64,000 bases of DNA, taken from NCBI RefSeq assembly GCF_000187895.1, contig NZ_DS990118.1, positions 62,001 through 126,000 on the forward strand. The letters run 5' to 3'. The DNA is from Phocaeicola plebeius DSM 17135. Its GTDB lineage: Bacteria; Bacteroidota; Bacteroidia; Bacteroidales; Bacteroidaceae. A program made the translations under genes and the position numbers. Under the pieces are notes generated by a model. The model saw only the letters and a program-made list of their open reading frames with translations, did not search any database and was not told the origin of the DNA. Positions 25,220 to 36,709 of this stretch are shown in pieces. The number at the start of each line of letters is the position of its first letter. The first letter of the stretch is position 1.

Positions 25220-28200
25220 ATGAAGATAAGAACTTTTATTGACCGCCCCATTCTGGCCGGTGTCATTTCCGTACTTATCCTGATATTGGGATTTATCGGC
25301 CTGTCTCAGCTGCCTATCGAGCAGTTTCCTGAAATAGCCCCGCCTACGGTCAGCGTATCGGCTACTTATACGGGTGCCAATGCGGAAACCGTACTGAAGA
25401 GTGTGGTCGTACCGCTGGAAGAAGCACTCAACGGAGTAGAAAACATGATGTACATGACATCTACAGCTTCTAACACCGGTGCAGCCAAAATTACGGTTTA
25501 TTTCCGTCAGGGGACCGATCCGGACATGGCTACCGTCAACGTGCAGAATCGTATTGCCACGGGCGAGGGGCTACTTCCCGCCGAAGTAACCAAAAGCGGT
25601 ATCACCGTGCGCAAACGACAGACCAGTAACATCAAGCAGCTGGCTGTATATAGTCCGGATGATTCATTCGATGAAGCATTCCTGACCAACTACATGAAAA
25701 TCAACATCGAACCTCGCCTTTCGCGTATTGCCGGTGTAGGCGAAGTGAACGTTTTCGGCTACGAATACTCCATGCGTATCTGGCTCGACCCGAACAAGAT
25801 GCAGAAATACTCACTGGTTCCTTCCGACATTACAACCGTACTCGATGAACAGAACGTGGAAGCAGCTACAGGTACATTAGGTGCCGAAGCCAAGAATACC
25901 TTCCAGTATGTACTGAAATACCGCGGACGTTACGAAAACGAAGTGGACTACGAAAACATGGTCATCAAGTCACTGCCCAACGGGGAAGTGCTTCGACTGA
26001 AAGATGTGGCCACCATCGAACTGGGTACGCGTGCCTACGATTATATCGGTGAGGTAAACGGTCACCCGGGCTGTAACATCATGATTGCACAGACATCGGG
26101 TTCTAATGCCAATGAAATCATTGAAGAGATAGACCGTACCGTAGAAGAAATTTCAAAGACATTACCGAAAGGTATCAAGATAGTCGACTTGATGAGTACA
26201 AAAGACTTCCTCGATGCTTCTATCAAGAGCGTAATCAAAACGCTGATTGAAGCCATCATCTTGGTGGTACTCGTGGTGTACATCTTTTTGCAGAGCCTAC
26301 GCTCTACCTTTATTCCGGCCCTGTCCATCATCGTGTCATTGGTAGGTACTTTTGCCTTTCTCTCTCTTGTGGGTTTCAGCCTCAACATGCTGACCCTTTT
26401 TGCTCTTGTACTGGTGATTGGTACGGTGGTCGACGATGCCATCGTGGTGGTCGAGGCGGTACAGGCCAAGTTCGATGAAGGATATAACTCGTCTTACCTG
26501 GCCACCATCGACGCCATGGATGGCATTACCTCTGCCCTGGTAACTACCACCTTCGTCTTCATGGCCGTATTTATTCCGGTGAGCTTTATCGGCGGAACTA
26601 CCGGTACGTTCTATACCCAGTTCGGTCTGACCATGGCAGCTGCCGTAGCCATCTCCCTACTGAACGCACTGACACTGAGTCCGGCTCTTTGTGCCCTCAT
26701 CATGACGCCTCACCAGACTGCAGAAGACGGGAGCAAGCTGAGTTTCTCTTCCCGCTTCCATATCGCATTCGATACCGCCTTCCACCGGTTAGTTACCAAA
26801 TATAAGGTGGGCGTGGTATTCATGCTCAAACGTAAATGGCTGGCCGGTTCACTGCTGGTAGTAGCCTGCGCCGGATTTGCCTTCCTGATGATGACTACCA
26901 AAACCGGACTGGTACCCAACGAAGATATGGGAACCGTGTTTATCGATGTACGTACTTCACCGGGCAACAGCGTGCAGGAAACCCGCAAAGTCATGGAGCA
27001 GGTAGACAGTTGCCTGCGCACTATTCCGCAAGTGGAACTCTACTCCAACACCACTGGTAACTCTATGTTGAGCGGACAGGGTGCCTGCAACGGTATGTTC
27101 ACCATCCGTCTGAAAGACTGGAGCGAACGTCCTGACAAAGAGGATGCCATTGATGCGGTCATGGCAGAAATCAGTCGCCGTACGGCTTTTATTTCCAGTG
27201 CCGACATCATGCCCTTTACCCGTCCGATGATTCCGGGATACGGTGTAAACAGCGGATTCGAAGTCTATGTGCAGGACCAGAAAGGCGGTACCACGGAAGA
27301 CTTGCTGAAATATACCCGCCTGTTCCTGGATGAACTGAACAAGCGTCCGGAGATTGGCCGTGCCACCACGTCATTTGATACGAAATTCCCGCAATACCTT
27401 GTCGAAGTGGATGCTGCCCGTTGCAAACGAAACGGCGTATCACCTGCCGACGTACTGAGTACCCTTTCGGGTTACATCGGAGGTAACTATGCTTCGAACA
27501 TGAACCGCTTCTCCAAGCTGTATCGTGTCATGGTGCAGGCTCCGCCTCAATTCCGCCTGGACACCGAATCGCTCCACAGCATCTTTGTACGTAATGATGA
27601 GGGAGAAATGAGTCCCATCAGCCAGTACCTGAAGCTGACCCGCGTGTACGGTTCTGAAATGCTGACCCGTTTCAACCTGTTCTCTGCCATTCAGGTGAAC
27701 GGAGCAGCCGCTACAGGCTACAGTTCCGGACAGGCCATCAAGGCCATTCAGGAAGTAGCTGCCCAGACATTGCCTACGGGCTACGGCTTCGAGTTTGGCG
27801 GTATGTCGCGCGAAGAGTCCAATACGGGAAATACCACTACATTGGTGTTCGTCATCTGTGTGGTATTTATCTACCTCATTCTTTGTGCCTTGTATGAAAG
27901 TTTGTTCGTACCGATGGCAGTTATTCTTTCCGTACCGTTCGGTCTGGCCGGAAGTTTCCTTTTTGCCAAGATGTTCGGACTGGAAAACAACATTTATCTG
28001 CAAACCGGATTAATCATGTTGATTGGTTTGCTTTCGAAGACTGCCATCCTGCTGACAGAATATGCATCGGAACGCCGTCGCCACGGCATGACCATCATGC
28101 AGGCTGCCGTTTCAGCCGCACAAGTCCGCCTGCGTCCGATTCTGATGACTTCGCTCACCATGATTTTCGGTATGTTGCCGCTGATGTTCTCCACGGGCGT

Positions 28201-28363
28201 AGGTGCCAACGGTAACATCTCCATCGGAGTAGGTACGGTGGGAGGTATGCTCATCGGAACCATTGCCCTGCTCTTTATTGTACCGCCGTTGTTCATGATA
28301 TTCCAATACCTGCAAGAAAAGCTGATGCCGGAACGTCAGTTACCTAAAATTGAAAAGAAGTAA
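25220..28363 (+). CDS. RND efflux permease, HAE1 (AcrB/MexB) family
   Basis: A 1047-residue inner-membrane proton/drug antiporter. 'FIDRPILAGVISVLILILG' starts TM1. The proton-relay aspartates of TM4 are in 'LVIGTVVDDAIVVVEAV' (near residue 405), and the tandem architecture of two halves with large periplasmic loops is preserved. The second half has 'GLLSKTAILLTEYA' and 'RPILMTSLTMIFGMLPL', typical of HAE1. The substrate cannot be read from sequence; HAE1 pumps export drugs, bile acids and other amphiphiles. Control by a LytTR system instead of a TetR repressor is inferred from context. Confidence 0.95.
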   Translation: MKIRTFIDRPILAGVISVLILILGFIGLSQLPIEQFPEIAPPTVSVSATYTGANAETVLKSVVVPLEEALNGVENMMYMTSTASNTGAAKITVYFRQGTDPDMATVNVQNRIATGEGLLPAEVTKSGITVRKRQTSNIKQLAVYSPDDSFDEAFLTNYMKINIEPRLSRIAGVGEVNVFGYEYSMRIWLDPNKMQKYSLVPSDITTVLDEQNVEAATGTLGAEAKNTFQYVLKYRGRYENEVDYENMVIKSLPNGEVLRLKDVATIELGTRAYDYIGEVNGHPGCNIMIAQTSGSNANEIIEEIDRTVEEISKTLPKGIKIVDLMSTKDFLDASIKSVIKTLIEAIILVVLVVYIFLQSLRSTFIPALSIIVSLVGTFAFLSLVGFSLNMLTLFALVLVIGTVVDDAIVVVEAVQAKFDEGYNSSYLATIDAMDGITSALVTTTFVFMAVFIPVSFIGGTTGTFYTQFGLTMAAAVAISLLNALTLSPALCALIMTPHQTAEDGSKLSFSSRFHIAFDTAFHRLVTKYKVGVVFMLKRKWLAGSLLVVACAGFAFLMMTTKTGLVPNEDMGTVFIDVRTSPGNSVQETRKVMEQVDSCLRTIPQVELYSNTTGNSMLSGQGACNGMFTIRLKDWSERPDKEDAIDAVMAEISRRTAFISSADIMPFTRPMIPGYGVNSGFEVYVQDQKGGTTEDLLKYTRLFLDELNKRPEIGRATTSFDTKFPQYLVEVDAARCKRNGVSPADVLSTLSGYIGGNYASNMNRFSKLYRVMVQAPPQFRLDTESLHSIFVRNDEGEMSPISQYLKLTRVYGSEMLTRFNLFSAIQVNGAAATGYSSGQAIKAIQEVAAQTLPTGYGFEFGGMSREESNTGNTTTLVFVICVVFIYLILCALYESLFVPMAVILSVPFGLAGSFLFAKMFGLENNIYLQTGLIMLIGLLSKTAILLTEYASERRRHGMTIMQAAVSAAQVRLRPILMTSLTMIFGMLPLMFSTGVGANGNISIGVGTVGGMLIGTIALLFIVPPLFMIFQYLQEKLMPERQLPKIEKK

Positions 28364-28381
28364 CTCCAAAGGATTATACGC

Positions 28382-29749
28382 ATGAAAAATAAGATACTAA
28401 TAACCTGCCTGTTGGCTTCTACCCTGAGCAGCTGCCACATCTATCGGGCGTACGAACGGCCAAGTACCGTCACGGTATCCGACAGCTTGTATCGCCAGCC
28501 AGTGGCTGCAGAAGATACAACCTCACTGGCCTCACTTTCGTGGAAAGAGCTCTTCACTGACCCGCAACTGCAACAACTCATTGAGGTGGGGCTGGCTCAC
28601 AACACGGATCTAAGCATTGCCCGTCTTAAAGTGAAAGAGGCCGAAGCCTTGCTCATGACTTCCCGACTGTCTTATCTTCCCTCGGTCTCACTGACTCCGC
28701 AGGGAACACTTACCAGTCTAGACGGTAACAAGCCTTCCAAGACTTACAATCTGGCCATCTCTGCAGACTGGGAGATTGATCTTTTCGGTAAACTGCTGAA
28801 TGCCAAACGCGGGGCACAAGCCGCACTCGAACAAAGTGAAGCCTATCGTCAGGCGGTGCAAACCCAGTTAGTAGCAACCATTGCCAACAGCTACTATACC
28901 CTGCTGATGCTGGATGAGCAACTGGGCATCACACGTCGCACGGCAGATACCTGGACAGAAAGTCTGCGCACGATGAAAGCCTTGAAGCGGGCTGGCCAGG
29001 CCACCGAAATGGCTGTAGCACAGACAGAAGCCAGCAAACTAGCGGTAGATGCGTCCGTACTCTCCATCGAACGTCAAATCAATGAAATGGAAAATTCACT
29101 CTCTACCCTGTTAGGCATGTCACCGCAGGAAGTCGGACGTTCCACCCTAGAAGCTCAACAGTTTCCGGATTCTCTTTCTACGGGAATCCCTCTGCAACTG
29201 CTGAGTCGCCGTCCGGACGTATGTCAATGTGAGAACCAGCTGGCTGTAGCCTATTATGCCACCAACTCTGCCCGTTCGGCCTTCTATCCCGGTATCACCC
29301 TGAGCGGTTCTGCCGGATGGACCAATGCAGCCGGTGCAGCCATCACCAATCCGGGACAATGGTTGCTTTCTGCTGTAGGTTCTCTGGTACAACCTCTATT
29401 TAACCGAGGAAAGAACATAGCCAACCTGAAAATAGCCAAAGCCCAGCAGGAAGAAGCTTTGCTGACTTTCCAACAGAGTCTGCTTGATGCAGGAGCAGAA
29501 GTGAACGATGCACTGGTTCAATGGCAGACTGCCCGCAAGCGTATTCAGCTTGACGAACAACAATGCACATCCCTGCAGTCGGCATTACGAAGTTCGGAAC
29601 TGCTGATGCAACACAGTTCACAAAACTACCTGGAAGTAATCACTGCCCGTCAGGCTTTACTTCAGGCAGAGCTAAACACCGTAACCGACCGCTTTGACGA
29701 GATACAAGGAGTCATCAACTTGTATCACGCATTAGGCGGTGGATACTAA
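28382..29749 (+). CDS. TolC/OprM-type outer-membrane efflux lipoprotein
   Basis: A 455-residue outer-membrane factor of the NodT type, with lipobox 'LSSCHIY' and two internally repeated OEP domains ('LIEVGLAHNTDLSIARLKVKEAEALL' and 'ISLLDAGAEVNDALVQWQTARK'-like second half). 'GIPLQLLSRRPDV' is the typical inter-domain signature. It completes the tripartite pump and ends the operon before a strong terminator. Confidence 0.93.
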   Translation: MKNKILITCLLASTLSSCHIYRAYERPSTVTVSDSLYRQPVAAEDTTSLASLSWKELFTDPQLQQLIEVGLAHNTDLSIARLKVKEAEALLMTSRLSYLPSVSLTPQGTLTSLDGNKPSKTYNLAISADWEIDLFGKLLNAKRGAQAALEQSEAYRQAVQTQLVATIANSYYTLLMLDEQLGITRRTADTWTESLRTMKALKRAGQATEMAVAQTEASKLAVDASVLSIERQINEMENSLSTLLGMSPQEVGRSTLEAQQFPDSLSTGIPLQLLSRRPDVCQCENQLAVAYYATNSARSAFYPGITLSGSAGWTNAAGAAITNPGQWLLSAVGSLVQPLFNRGKNIANLKIAKAQQEEALLTFQQSLLDAGAEVNDALVQWQTARKRIQLDEQQCTSLQSALRSSELLMQHSSQNYLEVITARQALLQAELNTVTDRFDEIQGVINLYHALGGGY

Positions 29750-29778
29750 GTCCCTATACCCTTATCTCTATAATAAGC

Positions 29779-29828
29779 AACCCCTTTCTCAACACTCAGG
29801 CGGAGTAAAGAGAAAGGGGTTTATTTTT
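29779..29828 (+). terminator. Intrinsic terminator of the RND operon
   Basis: A perfect 12-bp stem (AACCCCTTTCTC 29779-29790 with 29810-29821) followed by TATTTTT. It separates the operon from the convergent lipoprotein gene. Confidence 0.88.
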
Positions 29829-29848
29829 CCATCAAAAGAGAATATTAC

Positions 29849-31219
29849 TTATTCATACACAAAACGGTATTCATCATTGTAATAAGACGTAGACTCTGAA
29901 ACACGATTTCCATGTTCATCCTCCTGGTATGAATACAAAGTACACTTGCTAGTAATTACATCCAGATAATTATCTTCCGTAAAGCTATATGCAAAAGGAG
30001 CCCATGTATCTTCATGTATCACTTCTGGTTCTCCCGGTTCCGGCATACGATATCCCCAGTCCACAACATCTTTCGTTACCAGATTCTTACTACCTTTACC
30101 CATCATACGCAACATATAAAGCATGGACACCATATCATCATATTCATAAGCATGACTGCCGAACAACGGACGAACTACTACATTAAAATCAAAGTAAGGC
30201 GTTACATTCGGGTATTCAGTATATGCATAACTCATATAGCTTTCATCCGAGAATTCTCCCTCCGTCGACATCAAGTTGCCATTCTGCCAGTTCAATTGCA
30301 GAATAGACCTATCCGAAGCACGTCCCATCCTGCCAGAAGATACTCCCGGATCGATTGCCACATTTCCATCTTCCTCATCTCCATCTTCATGGTCACCTGG
30401 ATAATAGTCATAATCTTCTTGTATCTGCTGAAGATAACCGTCGGAATAAACAAACATCCACAATGTATGCTGCTCAGAAGAAGATTCCTTTTTCTTATAC
30501 AACTGTGATACATAACCCTCTGAGTTCAATGTAATCACATACGATTCATCCGATTCATATCCGGAAAGTGTTTTCCGGTCAATCCACATCTGGTTTTCCT
30601 GATAGGTGAACTGATAGATTCTCTCTGTGAGATATCCCTGCGTATCACCTTGGTAACTAATGGTTTTCAAGGCTGCCAGCTTTCCGTTCTCATTATAAGT
30701 AAGTTCCCCTATAGACTTAGTATAACTGTCCGGATACAAGCTGCTTGAATTTGTAATCTCATAACGAGCCAGACGTTTTTCTTTCGGAGCAGGAGTTTCC
30801 CCTGCTTCTGTAGTAGCTTTCTGTTCTACGGTAATGGTTATCACATCGTTACCACAACGAATTTCGATGGTAGCCTTCCGGTCCTTTCCGGTCAGGTTCT
30901 CTATCAATGTCAAGGTTAAGGTATATTCACCAGGACCTCCGCTATAGGCACTCAATTCCAGCCATTCCACTTTTCCCGAAGCAGCCTTGGTTGAGGCTTC
31001 TGTCGCAACTTCTGTTACTGTGGCTGTCCAATCGGACAGAGCTGTAAAACTGATTCCACCCTGATTCGTTACCTCATCGGCATAAACCACCTGAGTAGTT
31101 TGTGTGCCTTCTTTCAAGGTCAAATTTGTGGGAGTTTCATCCTTTTCACTGCATCCTGAAACTAAGATTACTCCCCACAGACAAACGACTGACAATAAAA
31201 AACTTAACTTGTTTTTCAT
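29849..31219 (-). CDS. BACON-like domain lipoprotein with DUF4595-like C-terminal region
   Basis: A 456-residue lipoprotein ('LSVVCLWGVILVSGCSEKD'). Residues about 30-140 look like a BACON/Ig-like domain ('ISFTALSDWTATV…TLTLTLIENLTGKDRKATIEI…ITVEQKA'), a module linked to carbohydrate or mucin binding in Bacteroidota. The C-terminal two-thirds is a series of YD-like beta-strands ('YEITNSSSLYPDSYTKSIGELTYNENGKLAALK') as in DUF4595 proteins. ATG 31219 is used; ATG 31228, three codons upstream, is equally possible. A very acidic segment ('DHEDGDEEDGN') lies in the middle. The function is unknown and it appears monocistronic. Confidence 0.75.
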   Translation of the reverse strand: MKNKLSFLLSVVCLWGVILVSGCSEKDETPTNLTLKEGTQTTQVVYADEVTNQGGISFTALSDWTATVTEVATEASTKAASGKVEWLELSAYSGGPGEYTLTLTLIENLTGKDRKATIEIRCGNDVITITVEQKATTEAGETPAPKEKRLARYEITNSSSLYPDSYTKSIGELTYNENGKLAALKTISYQGDTQGYLTERIYQFTYQENQMWIDRKTLSGYESDESYVITLNSEGYVSQLYKKKESSSEQHTLWMFVYSDGYLQQIQEDYDYYPGDHEDGDEEDGNVAIDPGVSSGRMGRASDRSILQLNWQNGNLMSTEGEFSDESYMSYAYTEYPNVTPYFDFNVVVRPLFGSHAYEYDDMVSMLYMLRMMGKGSKNLVTKDVVDWGYRMPEPGEPEVIHEDTWAPFAYSFTEDNYLDVITSKCTLYSYQEDEHGNRVSESTSYYNDEYRFVYE

Positions 31220-31421
31220 AATTTCCATTTTTGAATGTTTTCTTTTACAAAGAAAAGTTTTTCATTTAAGGTATACATCACCGGAAACCGTGAATTCCTC
31301 CCTCGCAAACCACAAATTTGCCTTATCCATTCTTCCAAACAGAGAATAGACAAGGGCATTTGAAAGAATATTTCCAGGAGAAAAAGAACAACAGACTACT
31401 TGCCCTGTGGATTCTCCATCT

Positions 31422-31470
31422 TAAAAACAAAAAGAGGGGTATATGAACCTTGCAACAGTTCATATACCCC
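31422..31470 (-). terminator. Intrinsic terminator of the M13 peptidase gene
   Basis: A perfect 13-bp stem (GGGGTATATGAAC 31436-31448 with 31458-31470), followed on the minus strand by a T-rich tract. Confidence 0.88.
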
Positions 31471-31504
31471 CCATTTATAGAGATTGTGAATTATCGTCTG
31501 TAGT

Positions 31505-33544
31505 TTACCACACGTTCACACGGTTTTCAGGAGCTACATACAACGGATCAGACGGTGTGATGTGGAAGGCATCGTACCAAGCCTGAATGTGAGGCAACGC
31601 TCCGTTTACACGCCATTTACCCAATGAGTGAGGGTCTGACTTAGTGTACACACGAATCTGTTCGTCGCGGATGTTACCAGCCCACAAAGTAGCATAAGCC
31701 AGGAAGAAACGCTGTTCCGGAGTGAAGCCATCGACTACACCAAGCGGAGCATCCTTAGTTGCATTCTGGAAAGCCAGATAAGCTACGTTCAAACCTCCGT
31801 GGTCGGCCAAGTTTTCACCCAGTGTCAGTTCACCGTTAGCCTGCAGGCCCGGCAATACTTCAATCTTGTTGAAGAAATCCACCATTACCTGTGCACGTTC
31901 CTTGAAACGGTCAGCATCACCCGGAGCCCACCAGTCTGTCAGGTTTCCGTCTTTGTCGAACTGACGGCCCTGGTCGTCGAATCCATGCGTCATTTCGTGA
32001 CCGATTACTACACCAATGGCACCATAGTTGGCAGCATCGTCAGCTTCCATGTTGAAGAACGGCGGCTGAAGAATAGCAGCAGGGAAACAGATTTCGTTAG
32101 TTGACGGATTATAGTAGGCATTGACAGTCTGCGGAGTCATCAGCCATTCGTCCTTGTCAACCGGCTTGCCAATGCGGCTGTACATATCATTGAATCCCCA
32201 TTCTGAAGCACGGCATACGTTAGCCCAGTAAGAATCGTTCTTGATTTCCAGTTTAGAATAGTCTTTCCACTTATCAGGATAACCTACTTTTACATGGAAA
32301 GCAGCCAATTTTTCATGTGCTCTGATCTTGGTGCTGTCGCTCATCCATTCCTGTGCATCAATACGTTCACCCAAGGCAGTCTGCAAGTTCTTCACCAACT
32401 TCACCATACGTTCTTTGGCGGCAGCCGGGAAGTATTTTTCCACATACATCTCGCCTACCAGCTCACCCAGCATACCGTTCACTGAGTTTACAGCACGTTT
32501 CCAGCGCGGCTGATTTACCTGGCGACCAGACAATACCTTGCCATAGAAATCGAAACGGGCAGCTACAAAGTCATCGCTCAAGCAAGAAGCTGCTGCATCC
32601 AGCAGATTGTATTCCAGATAAGATACATGCTTAGACAACGGAAGTGTATTCATCAGGCGAGCTACTTCCTGAATCGGTTCTACCTGTTCTACGTTCAGTT
32701 CTGCCGGAGCCTGAATACCCAAACCTTTCATATAGGCATCCCAGTCAATTCCGGCAATGGTCTTCTTCAGTTCATCGAAAGACATTTTGTGGTAGTTAGC
32801 TTCCGGGTCACGAAGTTCTGTTGCACTGCGTGAAACTTTAGCAATGGCAGTTTCGATTTCCATCACATCAGCCACTTTCTGCTGTGCATCTGCTTCAGAG
32901 AAACCAGCCAACTGGAACAGCTTGCCGATGTAAAGTTTATACTGTTCACGAATGTTCTGAGTGATGCTGTCGGTATCCAGATAATATTCCTTTTCACCCA
33001 AGTTGATACCACCCTGTCCCATCTGGAAGATGTTGAGTGAGCTGTTCTTCGGGTCAGCATATACATAACTGCGGAAATAGGTACCGATACCTATATGAGC
33101 CATTTCAGTCATCATCGGCACGATTTCACTCTTGTCTTTCATGTCGGCAATCTTGTCGAGCATAGCTTTCACCGGTTCTGCACCCTGCTTGTTCAAGGTT
33201 ACGCTGTCCATAGCCATGTTATACAAGTCACCGATTTTCTGTGCGGCAGAACCAGCCTGATTATTTTTCTGCGCAGCCAGTCCTTCAATCAGTTCGCGCA
33301 ACTGCTTCTGGCTGTTTTCAAACAGTTCATCAAACGTGCCGTAACGAGAATATTCGGCAGTCAGCGGATGTGCATCGTTCCATCCTCCACATGCGTAACG
33401 GAAAAAGTCCGTACCGGCAGACACGGTAGTATCCATGTTTGCCAAATCAATGCCAGAAGTGCTTTTCGCTTCCTTCTGTCCGGCGCAGCTTGTCAGCATA
33501 GCAAATGCCAACGTAGCTACGGCTACATAATTTTTCTTGTTCAT
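31505..33544 (-). CDS. pepO: M13 family metallopeptidase (neprilysin/PepO-like), lipoprotein
   Basis: A 679-residue zinc endopeptidase with a lipoprotein signal ('LAFAMLTSCAGQKE'). The zinc site is 'VIGHEMTHGFDDQG' (HExxH near residue 515) and the third ligand glutamate is in 'LGENLADHGGL' (near 579). 'NAYYNPSTNEICFPAAILQPPFF' is the substrate-binding N-A-Y/F-Y signature of M13. It is predicted to face the periplasm or the cell surface and to cleave small peptides. It starts 31 bp after the ABC-F gene and may be cotranscribed. Confidence 0.93.
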   Translation of the reverse strand: MNKKNYVAVATLAFAMLTSCAGQKEAKSTSGIDLANMDTTVSAGTDFFRYACGGWNDAHPLTAEYSRYGTFDELFENSQKQLRELIEGLAAQKNNQAGSAAQKIGDLYNMAMDSVTLNKQGAEPVKAMLDKIADMKDKSEIVPMMTEMAHIGIGTYFRSYVYADPKNSSLNIFQMGQGGINLGEKEYYLDTDSITQNIREQYKLYIGKLFQLAGFSEADAQQKVADVMEIETAIAKVSRSATELRDPEANYHKMSFDELKKTIAGIDWDAYMKGLGIQAPAELNVEQVEPIQEVARLMNTLPLSKHVSYLEYNLLDAAASCLSDDFVAARFDFYGKVLSGRQVNQPRWKRAVNSVNGMLGELVGEMYVEKYFPAAAKERMVKLVKNLQTALGERIDAQEWMSDSTKIRAHEKLAAFHVKVGYPDKWKDYSKLEIKNDSYWANVCRASEWGFNDMYSRIGKPVDKDEWLMTPQTVNAYYNPSTNEICFPAAILQPPFFNMEADDAANYGAIGVVIGHEMTHGFDDQGRQFDKDGNLTDWWAPGDADRFKERAQVMVDFFNKIEVLPGLQANGELTLGENLADHGGLNVAYLAFQNATKDAPLGVVDGFTPEQRFFLAYATLWAGNIRDEQIRVYTKSDPHSLGKWRVNGALPHIQAWYDAFHITPSDPLYVAPENRVNVW

Positions 33545-33575
33545 AAATGCGTTATTTTAATCAAGTCTCTCTTAT

Positions 33576-35510
<1,935 letters not shown>

Positions 35511-35585
35511 GCGAATTTATTCTTCTACATTACAAAGTGACGGCAAAGTTACAACTTTCCGAGCACAGCAATGACAGACAAGCTG

Positions 35586-36557
35586 TTAATTTTTCAAAGC
35601 GTCGGACTCTCCCTCCGATTTACGCTGCAAATACAACTGGTAGGAATTGACTACATTATGCCACACACTGTAGAATCCTGCCGCAACAGCCGTCACAGGA
35701 GTGAAGAAAGTGTAGCCCATCCAGATGGCAAATACTGTATTTTTCTGTCCCAAGGCCTGTCCGGAGCTGATGGAATCAGCGTAACGACGTCCTATCTTTT
35801 TCCCGAAATAGAACTGCAGGGCACAGCAGACCAAAGAAACGCCTCCCAATCCGGCCTGGTACCAGAAAGACACGTCACTGTGTACGATACTCTTCACCGT
35901 TACTCCAATGGCCAATGTCAACGCCACAGCCCACAGATAAAAAGAGAGTTCATGATACTGTCCTAACTTGGCATGTACTTTCGGAAGCAAAGCCCGCAGT
36001 AAAATGGCTGCCAGGAACGGACAAAGCAATAAGGGGAACACCTTTCCCAAAATCAGCGCAAACGAACTGCCAAAATTCAGTTCCGGGTGCGGGTGAACTA
36101 ACGGAAGTACCAGCGGCACCAAAATGGCTGCCAGCAAATTGACTAAAATGGTATAGGTAGTCAGATGGGCTGCATCTCCTCCTAACTTGCGTGTAACCAC
36201 CGCAGCTGCTGTAGCCGTAGGACAAATCAGGCAAATCATAGCTCCTTCCACCAATATACGGGCCGAGAAATCCGGGAAGATCACCAGGAGCAATCCCAAA
36301 AGCAAGAAACTTGCTCCCTGAATCAGCAGCAAACGCCAATGCCAGGCACACAACTTCAAATCGTGTACATTGATTTTACAGAATGTCAGAAAAAGCATCA
36401 GGAAAATCAATACCGGCTGTACAATATCGATGGCATGAGCCACAAAGGGCTTAGTGGGTGCAAGAAAAGGGATATTGACATACACAAAGTACAGAATGAC
36501 TCCCATTGCCATGGCTATGGGCAACGTCCAATTTTTACAAAAACGTAGAATATTCAT
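35586..36557 (-). CDS. BASS-like (bile acid:sodium symporter superfamily) transporter
   Basis: A 323-residue polytopic protein with about nine or ten hydrophobic helices. 'MICLICPTATAAAVVTRKLGG' and 'SSGQALGQKNTVFAIWMG' correspond to the two discontinuous-helix motifs of SBF/BASS carriers. ATG 36557 is chosen; an in-frame start at 36581 adds eight residues without family support. The substrate is not determined; family members carry bile acids, pantoate or arsenite. It is followed by the ABC-F gene, 75 bp away, with a TAACTTTG box at 35544-35551 between them. Confidence 0.82.
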   Translation of the reverse strand: MNILRFCKNWTLPIAMAMGVILYFVYVNIPFLAPTKPFVAHAIDIVQPVLIFLMLFLTFCKINVHDLKLCAWHWRLLLIQGASFLLLGLLLVIFPDFSARILVEGAMICLICPTATAAAVVTRKLGGDAAHLTTYTILVNLLAAILVPLVLPLVHPHPELNFGSSFALILGKVFPLLLCPFLAAILLRALLPKVHAKLGQYHELSFYLWAVALTLAIGVTVKSIVHSDVSFWYQAGLGGVSLVCCALQFYFGKKIGRRYADSISSGQALGQKNTVFAIWMGYTFFTPVTAVAAGFYSVWHNVVNSYQLYLQRKSEGESDALKN

Positions 36558-36605
36558 TGTTAATCCACTATGGTGAAACAAACCTGCCAGCGCAGAGTGA
36601 AAGAA

Positions 36606-36655
36606 AAAGGATTTGCAAATCCGGCCATCGACAGGCTACGGTTTGCAAATCCTTT
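36606..36655 (-). terminator. Intrinsic terminator of the fumarase gene
   Basis: A 14-bp perfect stem (AAAGGATTTGCAAA 36606-36619 with 36642-36655), followed on the minus strand by a T-rich run. Confidence 0.85.
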
Positions 36656-36709
36656 GTATGGTCCTATGCCTCTCCCCTCTTACAGAAAGAAGCATATCAG
36701 ATGTATCAA

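Noticed and set aside
27440..28003. 187-codon open frame antisense to the RND permease
   Set aside because: Its composition (many H, Q, R and C residues) is that of a shadow frame and the opposite strand encodes conserved permease motifs.
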